A stretch of 11,460 bases of DNA from an uncultured Verrucomicrobiota bacterium (GTDB taxonomy: Bacteria; Verrucomicrobiota; Kiritimatiellia; RFP12; UBA1067), in the NCBI GenBank assembly GCA_947305585.1, contig CAMZDY010000034.1, positions 1 through 11,460 on the forward strand, given 5' to 3'. Each line of letters opens with the position of its first letter. Position 1 is the stretch's first letter. Under the pieces are notes generated by a model that had not been told where the DNA came from, made no database searches, and saw nothing but the letters and a program-made list of their open reading frames with translations. Position numbers and translations under genes: made by a program. Of the stretch, positions 6,254-11,460 are shown in pieces.

Positions 6254-7539
6254 CGGCCGAATGCCCGATGGGCGATATCCTTGCGGTAGAACATTCCCTC
6301 GAAAGCGATCTCGCCCGCCTTGGCGTAGGCGTTGTCCACTGCCGTGCGCAGCGTAGCCCCGAGGCCGGTGACCGAAAGTACGCGTCCTCCGGAAGTTACC
6401 GTCTTGCCGTCCACCAGCTTGGTGCCGCAATGGAAAACGATGGCGCCGTCGCGACCCTCGAGTCCCGTAATCTCCTTGCCCTTGGCGTAAGACCCCGGAT
6501 AGCCGCCCGACGCCAGAATGACCGTAGCCGCCACCTCGTCTTTGACCGTCAGATCTCCGTCCTTAAGACAACCTTGGGCCGTATGCTTGAGGAGCGTCGC
6601 GAAGTCGCCCCCGATCCTGGGCAGCACCGCCTCCGTTTCCGGATCGCCGAAGCGGGCGTTGAACTCCACCACGTTGACGAGACTTCCCGAAAGCGCCCTC
6701 TTGCCGCCTTCCGGCGTGATCATGAGTCCCGCATAGAGGATGCCGCGATAGACGATTCCGCGCGATTTGAGTTCTCTCACCACCGGCAGGATGATTTGCT
6801 CTTTGATTGCGGGGAGCATCGCCTCCGTCACCACCGGCGCCGGCGAATAAGCGCCCATGCCGCCGGTGTTGGGGCCCCGATCGCCGTCGAACACGCGCTT
6901 GTGGTCCTGGGAGCTGGGGAGCAGCACCGCGTTTTCGCCGTCCACCATCGCGAGGATCGAGCACTCCTCGCCGTCCAGAAACTCCTCGATCAGCACTTCC
7001 GCGCCGGCGCTGCCGAACTTGTTCCCCACCAGCATCTCGTCGATGGCCGCTTCCGCCTGTTCGCGCGTCTCCGCCACCACCACTCCCTTGCCGGCCGCAA
7101 GTCCGTCCGCCTTGATCACCACCGGAAGTCCGAATTTCCCGAGCGCCGCCTTGGCCTGGACGGCGTCAGCATATACCTCGGCCTTGCCGGTGGGCACGCC
7201 CGCCTTTTCCATCACTTCCTTGGCGAAACGCTTGGAGCCTTCCATTCTCGCGCCCGCCGCCACCGGACCGAACGCCAGAATACCCTTCTCCTCGAGCTTG
7301 TCCACGAGCCCTTTGACGAGCGGAGCTTCCGGCCCCACCACCACGAGATCCGGCCGGTTGGTTTCCGCCCAGCCTACGACGCCTTCCACATCCTCCGCGC
7401 CGATCGGGAGATTCTCCGCGATGGCCAGCGTGCCCGCGTTGCCGGGCGCGCAATAGAGCTCGTGCCTATCCGCATCCTTCGAAAGCCGCCACGCGATCGC
7501 GTGTTCCCGGCCGCCCGAACCTACCACCAGGATTTTCAT
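6250..7539 (-). CDS. purD: Phosphoribosylamine-glycine ligase (GAR synthetase)
   Basis: The 429-residue ATP-grasp enzyme joins glycine to 5-phosphoribosylamine, the second step of de novo purine synthesis. The N-terminal VGSGGREHA (6-14) and VVVGPEAPLVKG (66-77) are standard. The ATP-grasp core includes KADGLAAGKGV (143-153), EEFLDGEE (185-192) and SSQDHKR...GPNTGGMGAYSP (209-233); the Mg-binding EFNARFGDPE (292-301) is intact. Length is normal for the family. One oddity is about 9 extra residues (281-289, RALSGSLVN) between the PEGGK turn and VVEFN, where most PurD proteins run directly from a GPK-type turn into VIEFN. The start at 7539 has AAGGAG about 8 nt upstream, inside the last codons of the preceding LysM gene. 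No other pur genes are adjacent except the salvage-type phosphoribosyltransferase three genes downstream of it. Confidence 0.97.
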   Translation of the reverse strand: MKILVVGSGGREHAIAWRLSKDADRHELYCAPGNAGTLAIAENLPIGAEDVEGVVGWAETNRPDLVVVGPEAPLVKGLVDKLEEKGILAFGPVAAGARMEGSKRFAKEVMEKAGVPTGKAEVYADAVQAKAALGKFGLPVVIKADGLAAGKGVVVAETREQAEAAIDEMLVGNKFGSAGAEVLIEEFLDGEECSILAMVDGENAVLLPSSQDHKRVFDGDRGPNTGGMGAYSPAPVVTEAMLPAIKEQIILPVVRELKSRGIVYRGILYAGLMITPEGGKRALSGSLVNVVEFNARFGDPETEAVLPRIGGDFATLLKHTAQGCLKDGDLTVKDEVAATVILASGGYPGSYAKGKEITGLEGRDGAIVFHCGTKLVDGKTVTSGGRVLSVTGLGATLRTAVDNAYAKAGEIAFEGMFYRKDIAHRAFGR

Positions 7540-7543
7540 CGCC

Positions 7544-8059
7544 TCACTCCTTGGGAACTTTGATTTTCTGGCCCACCCGCAAAGCGTCGCCCTTGATGTT
7601 CGGGTTCATGGCTTTCAGTTTAGGCACCGTGGTCTTGAACGCCTTGGCGATGATGTAGAGCGAGTCGCCGCTCGAAACGGTATATTCGAGGTAGCTCCCC
7701 TCCGCAACCACCGGTTTGGGCGTTTTGGGCGGCGGCTGGTTCATCGGCATCTGCGCGATCTTGCCGGAGATGTCCTTCACGATCTCCGCGCGCTGGTTGT
7801 GGAGCTGGTTCTTGAGCTCGTTCAGCTGGCTGCGGAGCGAACTTATCTCGGCCCGGAGCTGGTCCGCCTCCCGGTTGCCACGCTCCAGCCGCGCAACCCG
7901 CGCGGCGAGGTCGTCGTAGTTGTTCTGCAACAGGTCGATCTGGCTCGTCACGCGCTGCAACTCCGCCATCGCCTGCTGACGCACGAACGCGTCCTTTCCG
8001 CTCTGCGCCAGCACGCTTCCGCACGCCAGCACCATCGATATCGCCAATAGTTTTTTCAT
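7544..8059 (-). CDS. Exported coiled-coil protein with C-terminal LysM domain
   Basis: The 171-residue protein starts with a signal peptide (MKK, then the hydrophobic run LLAISMVLACGSVLA). It can be read as signal peptidase I (VLA|QS, after residue 18) or, less likely, as a short lipoprotein signal with VLAC at 10-13. Residues 25-100 are a strong coiled-coil region rich in heptad L/I/V and charged residues. A proline-rich linker (108-118) leads to a LysM domain (125-169) with YTVSSGDSLYIIAKAF and a closing VGQKIKVP, expected to bind peptidoglycan or similar N-acetylglucosamine polymers. The start at 8059 overlaps the stop of the upstream small gene as ATGA; an ATG at 8068 in the same frame is an alternative adding three residues. 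The specific role is unknown; context with the two upstream envelope genes suggests a cell-wall scaffold. Confidence 0.85.
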   Translation of the reverse strand: MKKLLAISMVLACGSVLAQSGKDAFVRQQAMAELQRVTSQIDLLQNNYDDLAARVARLERGNREADQLRAEISSLRSQLNELKNQLHNQRAEIVKDISGKIAQMPMNQPPPKTPKPVVAEGSYLEYTVSSGDSLYIIAKAFKTTVPKLKAMNPNIKGDALRVGQKIKVPKE

Positions 8060-8280
8060 ATTGCCCATAAGATTAGATAGATTATTCCCACCACGCCCAT
8101 TATCGCCAGAAACCGGTTCTGTCGACGGTCGCGCTTGTCCTGCGCCATCGTCCGCCCGCACGCCATCATTCCGCCGCCCGCCAGATATCTGACGAACCGG
8201 TCCGGAATCATCGCGAGATGCCACGGCAGTTCGTCCGTGGAATACGCATGGCCGGGCTTGACGAAGAAATCGTTTACCAT
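8056..8280 (-). CDS. Small hypothetical protein with one C-terminal membrane helix
   Basis: I do not recognise this 74-residue protein. Residues 1-47 are soluble with aromatic and proline residues (LPWHLAMIPDRF) and a glycine/methionine patch (AGGGMMACG). Residues 49-56 are strongly basic (KRDRRQNR), followed directly by a hydrophobic helix to the end (57-74, FLAIMGVVGIIYLILWAI). This predicts a tail-anchored inner-membrane protein with its N-terminus in the cytoplasm. The start at 8280 overlaps the stop of the upstream LysM lipoprotein gene by 7 nt and its own stop overlaps the next gene as ATGA, so it is embedded between the two LysM genes with no spare sequence. That tight placement is the main support for it being real. 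No strong Shine-Dalgarno is close; expression is probably by coupling. Confidence 0.7.
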   Translation of the reverse strand: MVNDFFVKPGHAYSTDELPWHLAMIPDRFVRYLAGGGMMACGRTMAQDKRDRRQNRFLAIMGVVGIIYLILWAI

Positions 8281-9197
8281 GGTTTCGGAAGCTTGATCTC
8301 CTGGCCCGCCTTGATCCGGCCGTCGGTCGTGATCGTGGCCTTGTTGGCGTCGCGGATGATTTTCCACGCCCCCGTATCGCCGTAGAATTCCTTGGCGAGC
8401 TTGTAGAGCGTGTCGCCTTCCTTCACCACATAGGTCTCGGGCGCGGTCCACTCCTTCTCCACCACCGGCTTGGGCGGCTTCTTTTCCGAAACCGGCATGG
8501 GCGGTTCGAGCGACTCCACCACCTCGTCGCGGAGTAGCTGCGCCACATCGGCCGAGAAGCGGATGCGATCCTCGTCGTCCTCCTCCTCGTCGAGCAGTTT
8601 CTTCACGTCGGCCACCACCACCGGCTTTTCCGTGCTTTCGCCATCGCCGATCGACCCCACGAAACGCCTCACCCGCGTATTCTCGGCGCTGATGTCGGCT
8701 ATGGCCTTCTCTTTCGCGGCTATCGTGGCGCGGAGCTCCTTCTCCGTGGCCTGCATCTCGCCCAACTGCTTCTTGAGTTCGTTAAGCTCCGAAACGAGTC
8801 CCGCGTTCTCGCTGTTGCGGATATCCTGCTCCACCTTGGCCTTGTACTGCTCCTCGCACAGCTTGGCGCGTTCGAGCGCCACCTGGCTCTTGTCGCTCTT
8901 GGGCGCGATTTCCGCGTAAATGCGGTAGTTGGCGATCGCCTCCAGATACTTGCGCTGGTGGTCGTGCTGGAGACTCGCCAGCTGGAAACGCGCCGTGGCG
9001 TTGAGCGGGGTGCTCTCGATCACCTTCTCGAAACCGCTCGCGGCCGCGTCCAGACGTCCGGCCTGGTAATCGGCCATCGCCGCCCGGAACACCGAATTGT
9101 CGCGGTCGTTCTCCCGCGCCTGCCGTTCCCGGTAGTCACATCCCGAGCAGATCGCCGTCGCCAGCGCCGCCGCCTGCAGCATCTTCAGCATCTTCAT
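8274..9197 (-). CDS. Probable lipoprotein with TPR-like and coiled-coil regions and C-terminal LysM
   Basis: The 307-residue protein begins with a signal peptide ending in SGC, with C20 as the likely lipidated cysteine; the -3 residue is cysteine, which is atypical, so lipidation is probable rather than certain. Residues 34-120 look like two or more TPR-type helical pairs (YQAGRLDAAASGFEKVI; YLEAIANYRIYAEIAP). Residues 120-178 are a coiled coil. A very acidic patch (203-210, DEEEDDED) and a proline-rich linker (232-245) follow. The LysM domain occupies 256-305 (YVVKEGDTLYKLAKEFYG ... AGQEIKLP). The start at 9197 has AAGGAGG 6 nt upstream; an upstream in-frame TTG at 9215 is rejected because it would precede that site. 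The first 62 nt lie inside the end of scpB. The protein may tether a membrane to peptidoglycan; the specific role is unknown. Confidence 0.87.
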   Translation of the reverse strand: MKMLKMLQAAALATAICSGCDYRERQARENDRDNSVFRAAMADYQAGRLDAAASGFEKVIESTPLNATARFQLASLQHDHQRKYLEAIANYRIYAEIAPKSDKSQVALERAKLCEEQYKAKVEQDIRNSENAGLVSELNELKKQLGEMQATEKELRATIAAKEKAIADISAENTRVRRFVGSIGDGESTEKPVVVADVKKLLDEEEDDEDRIRFSADVAQLLRDEVVESLEPPMPVSEKKPPKPVVEKEWTAPETYVVKEGDTLYKLAKEFYGDTGAWKIIRDANKATITTDGRIKAGQEIKLPKPW

Positions 9198-9915
9198 TTG
9201 GTTCCTCCTTTTCAAGTTGTTGCGCCGCTTTTTCCTCTTCCTTGATTCGCTCTTCGGCCGCCGCCTCGAGTTCCGTCTTGCCGGGACGCCGGTAGCTGGC
9301 CGCTTTGAGCCGGGGATTCGACCGCTGCAGCGTGGGGTCGAGATCGTTGAGTTCCTGCAGGTTCTTGAGCCCGAAATGCTCCAGGAAGAGCGGAGTCGTG
9401 CCGTACAGGAACGGATGGCCGGGAAGCTCGCTCTTGCCCACGAGCCGCACGACCTGCAAATCCATCAAAGTCTTGAGATTGGCCGTCACGTCCACCCCGC
9501 GGATCTCCTCGATCTCGCTCTTGGTCACGGGCTGGCGATAGGCGATGATGGCGAGCGTCTCCAGCGAAGCCCGCCCCAACCGGCTCGGCCGGTCCAGCCG
9601 CAGCATGGCCCGCACGTACCGGCCCGCGCTCGGCACCGTCTGGATCCGGTAGGCGCCGCCGGTGCAGACGAGTTCGAAACCGCACGCCGCCACCTCCAGC
9701 GCCTTCCCCACGCCCTTGATGGCCGACTCGATCTCCCTCGAAGTGCACGTGCGGTACACCTCCATCACTTCTTCGTTGTCGCCCGCTTCCGCCTCCACCG
9801 CGCGCACGCTCTCCCGGAGCTCCCCGGCGGTGAGCGGCGTTTCGCTCGCGAAGAGAAGCGCCCCCACTATCTCCTGCAGCGACCTCGGCAGGGGTATTTT
9901 CGTTTCTTCACTCAT
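9136..9915 (-). CDS. scpB: Segregation and condensation protein B
   Basis: The 259-residue protein is the winged-helix kleisin-associated subunit of the SMC-ScpAB complex, which organises and segregates the chromosome. Hallmarks are the N-terminal EIVGALLFASETPLT (15-29), the diagnostic RASLETLAIIAYRQPV (115-130) with TKSEIEEIRGVD after it, and GHPFLYGTTPLFLEHFGL (166-183). The C-terminal extension from about 211 is charged, helical and then low in complexity (AAEERIKEEEKAAQQLEKE, then an acidic and glycine-rich tail), longer than in minimal ScpB proteins. The start at 9915 overlaps the scpA stop by 8 nt (ATGAGTGA). The last 62 nt overlap the next gene, so the tail composition may be shaped by that gene's signal peptide. 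Confidence 0.96.
   Translation of the reverse strand: MSEETKIPLPRSLQEIVGALLFASETPLTAGELRESVRAVEAEAGDNEEVMEVYRTCTSREIESAIKGVGKALEVAACGFELVCTGGAYRIQTVPSAGRYVRAMLRLDRPSRLGRASLETLAIIAYRQPVTKSEIEEIRGVDVTANLKTLMDLQVVRLVGKSELPGHPFLYGTTPLFLEHFGLKNLQELNDLDPTLQRSNPRLKAASYRRPGKTELEAAAEERIKEEEKAAQQLEKEEPNEDAEDAAGGGAGDGDLLGM
9177..9194 (-). repeat. 9-bp tandem duplication in the scpB/lipoprotein overlap
   Basis: AAGATGCTG occurs twice in tandem on the minus strand directly after the lipoprotein ATG. In the lipoprotein frame it encodes KML-KML in the signal peptide n-region; in the scpB frame it contributes to the EDA-EDA repeat of the acidic tail. Because the unit is a multiple of three, copy changes would alter both proteins without shifting either frame. 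Confidence 0.8.
9204..9210 (-). promoter_or_regulatory. Strong ribosome binding site of the LysM lipoprotein gene, inside scpB
   Basis: AAGGAGG on the minus strand is a near-perfect Shine-Dalgarno, 6 nt before the ATG at 9197. It lies inside scpB, encoding part of the K-E-E run at residues 236-238. It decides the start of the lipoprotein and shows the long overlap with scpB is not a start-site error. Confidence 0.85.
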
Positions 9916-10708
9916 AGTCGTCCGGTCTCTCCAAAGGTTTGTCTTCCGGCTCTTCGCGGGACGGAAGGATGGTAATCTCGTGGAACGCCGCGTTCTGGTA
10001 CACGATCACCCGGTGCTGACGCAACAGCTCCAACAGCGCCAGGAACGTGACGATGATCTCGCCTTTCGCCGCATCCGGCGGGAAAAGCCCCGTGAAACCG
10101 AGCTGCCCTTCCTTGCGGGCGCGCTCCAGCACGTAGTCCATCTTGTCCGGCACCGAATAGCGGATGCCCTTCAACTCCTCGTGCGGAATCTCGTTCGCGC
10201 GCGCCACCACTTCCTGGAACGCCGTCAAGAGGTCGTAGAGGTCGAGATTGGCGAGCGCGTTCCGGGCGTCGGCGGCCGTCTTCTCGAACTTGGGCCGTCC
10301 GCCCCCGAAATCGAACGCGTTCTGCCGCAAAGCTTCCATCTTTTCCAGCCGGAGCGCCGCATCCTTGAACTTCTTGTACTCCACGAGCTGCCTTACGAGA
10401 TCGAGCCGCGGATCCACCCACTCCTCGCTCCCGTCCTCGTTGGCGGTCCGGCGGTCCACCGGCAGGAGCATACGGCTCTTGATCACCATCAAAGTGGCGG
10501 CCATCACCACGAATTCGCCCGCGATGTCCAGATTGAGTTCGCGCGCCTCCTTGATGAACTTCATGTACTCGACCGTCACATGCTCGATCGGAATGTCGTA
10601 GATGTCCAGCTCTTCGCGGCGGATCAGGTACAGGAGAAGGTCCAGCGGACCCTCGAACACGTCCAGCGTCACCTTGTAGTCGTCGGCGAAAAGTTGCGCT
10701 TCGGCCAA
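9908..10708 (-). CDS. scpA: Segregation and condensation protein A (kleisin)
   Basis: The 266-residue kleisin bridges the SMC heads together with ScpB. The N-terminal signature FEGPLDLLLYLIRREELD (18-35) with IYDIPI is diagnostic, as is FVVMAATLMVIKSRMLLP (66-83). The C-terminal winged helix is seen in GEIIVTFLALLELLRQHRV (214-232) and ending IYQN...HEITI-type residues. Length is typical. The start is a TTG at 10708, 3 nt after the stop of the upstream DUF1846 gene; no ATG or GTG exists before the conserved N-terminus, and GGGGAG about 9 nt upstream supports it. The adjacency with scpB, overlapping by 8 nt, is the usual arrangement and fits stoichiometric production. Confidence 0.95.
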   Translation of the reverse strand: MAEAQLFADDYKVTLDVFEGPLDLLLYLIRREELDIYDIPIEHVTVEYMKFIKEARELNLDIAGEFVVMAATLMVIKSRMLLPVDRRTANEDGSEEWVDPRLDLVRQLVEYKKFKDAALRLEKMEALRQNAFDFGGGRPKFEKTAADARNALANLDLYDLLTAFQEVVARANEIPHEELKGIRYSVPDKMDYVLERARKEGQLGFTGLFPPDAAKGEIIVTFLALLELLRQHRVIVYQNAAFHEITILPSREEPEDKPLERPDDYE

Positions 10709-10711
10709 AAC

Positions 10712-11460
10712 TCAGTTCTCCCCGTGGAAAAGCCCCGATGTGGCGAAATACGGATCCGAAGTGAACCGGCACCCGAGCCGCCTCAAGCCCGCCTGGTCGC
10801 CGGGAGTGACGATATGCGTCATATGCACCTCGCAAGTCCTGAGCTCGTTCAGCTTCTCCATCGCGATCTGCGCGGCCGGATTGGTGGCGGCGGAAATCGC
10901 GAGGCCGATCAGCGCCTCGTCCAGGTTGAGCGACGCGCTCCCGCCCTTCAGGATATCCTCCTTCATGTGCCGGACCGACTGCACCACGTTGGGCGCGATG
11001 AGCGGAATCTGCTCCGGAATGCCCGAAATCTTCTTGATGGCGTTCAACACCATCGCCGACGCCGCATGGAGCGAATCGGAGTTCTTGCCCGTGACGATCG
11101 TGCCGTCCTTGAGCTCGATGGCCGCGCCCGACACGATTCCGCCCGACTTGCCCTTGCCCGCGATCCGCGCCGCTTCCGCCTCCTTGCGCGCCGCCTGCAC
11201 CACCGGACGGTCCTCGGGGCTCAGCCCCATCTCCCGCATAAGCTCGTTCGCCCGCTCCACCGAAGCACGGTCGGTCGTACCCTCCGCGAACTGGCACTGG
11301 TAGCGCAGGAACCGGCGGATCACCTCTTGCTTGGAGGCATACTGCACCACCTCGTCGTCCACGATGCCAAACCCGATCCGGTTCACGCCCATGTCCGTCG
11401 GACTTTTGTAGGGACATTCCCCGCCCGTCATCTTCTCCCAGATGGCTTTGAGGAGCGGAT
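10712..11460 (-). CDS. DUF1846 (UPF0371) family protein, N-terminal part outside window
   Basis: About 248 C-terminal residues are present; the gene enters from the right edge, reading PLLKAIWEKMTGG at the boundary. The stretch YKSPTDMGVNRIGFGIVDDE is highly characteristic of the DUF1846/UPF0371 family, whose members are about 500 residues, so roughly half is missing. Further family features are EDRPVVQAARKEAEAA, ELKDGTIVTGKNS, NEALIGL-type and AATNPAAQIAMEKL segments, and the C-terminal RRLGCRFTSDP. The family has solved structures but, to my knowledge, no firmly established reaction. No signal peptide or membrane segment is visible in this part. It ends 3 nt before scpA and so may head the operon; the promoter is outside the window. 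Confidence 0.9.
   Translation of the reverse strand, partial: PLLKAIWEKMTGGECPYKSPTDMGVNRIGFGIVDDEVVQYASKQEVIRRFLRYQCQFAEGTTDRASVERANELMREMGLSPEDRPVVQAARKEAEAARIAGKGKSGGIVSGAAIELKDGTIVTGKNSDSLHAASAMVLNAIKKISGIPEQIPLIAPNVVQSVRHMKEDILKGGSASLNLDEALIGLAISAATNPAAQIAMEKLNELRTCEVHMTHIVTPGDQAGLRRLGCRFTSDPYFATSGLFHGEN

Noticed and set aside
8059..8068. ATG at 8068 as the start of the 171-aa LysM protein
   Set aside because: It gives MGNMKK, which weakens the signal peptide start, while the ATG at 8059 overlaps the upstream stop as ATGA. Kept as an alternative only.
8575..8600. TCC/TCG-rich low-complexity stretch considered as a microsatellite
   Set aside because: It simply encodes the acidic DEEEDDED patch of the lipoprotein with mixed codons; no exact repeat of useful length.
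9912..11417. 501-codon minus-strand frame spanning DUF1846 and scpA
   Set aside because: Runs out of frame across two well-recognised genes and is low in complexity (G, R, A, P).
1..11460. Search for CRISPR arrays, tRNA/rRNA genes, insertion sequences, phage or defence genes
   Set aside because: No regularly spaced repeats, no transposase or integrase motifs and no RNA gene signatures were seen; gene content and composition are uniformly housekeeping.

Overview
The window is about 11.5 kb of GC-rich chromosomal DNA from a bacterium, densely packed, with every credible gene on the minus strand. The gene set is housekeeping: no transposase, integrase, phage gene, CRISPR array, tRNA or rRNA was seen. 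Envelope proteins with lipoprotein-type signals plus LysM domains, housekeeping SMC-ScpAB, an NfnA/SudB-type flavoprotein and an NADP-type glutamate dehydrogenase together suggest a diderm, probably anaerobic bacterium. My best guess is the PVC group (Lentisphaerota, Kiritimatiellota or Verrucomicrobiota), held with low confidence because it rests on general feel and not on a search.

Layout, in the direction of transcription (right to left). (1) A long, almost gapless run of eleven genes from the right edge to 2064: a DUF1846 protein (5' end outside the window), scpA, scpB, a LysM lipoprotein with coiled coil, a 74-residue single-TM protein, a second LysM coiled-coil protein, purD, a YycJ/WalJ-type metallo-beta-lactamase-fold protein, an ABC-F ATPase, manA and a purine-type phosphoribosyltransferase. 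Neighbours overlap by 4, 4, 4, 7, 8, 8 and 62 nt, or are separated by only 3, 4 and 29 nt, so translational coupling and one transcript are likely. (2) A 105-bp gap with a candidate promoter and a 7-bp inverted repeat, then gdhA as an apparently single-gene unit (1958-585). (3) A strong intrinsic terminator (520-559) whose loop and downstream flank also form a near-consensus promoter for the next gene, the NfnA/SudB-like flavoprotein at 501-1, which runs off the left edge and appears to be made from a leaderless or almost leaderless mRNA.

The genes cover chromosome segregation (ScpAB), an envelope module (LysM / TM / LysM), purine synthesis and salvage (PurD, phosphoribosyltransferase), ribosome-associated ABC-F function, sugar-phosphate metabolism (ManA), ammonia assimilation (GdhA) and NAD(P)H/ferredoxin chemistry (NfnA-like). 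The least understood part is the LysM-TM-LysM cassette at 7544-9197. The most informative regulatory structure is the nested terminator/promoter at 512-559. Nothing in the window amounts to a clear new defence or mobile system.
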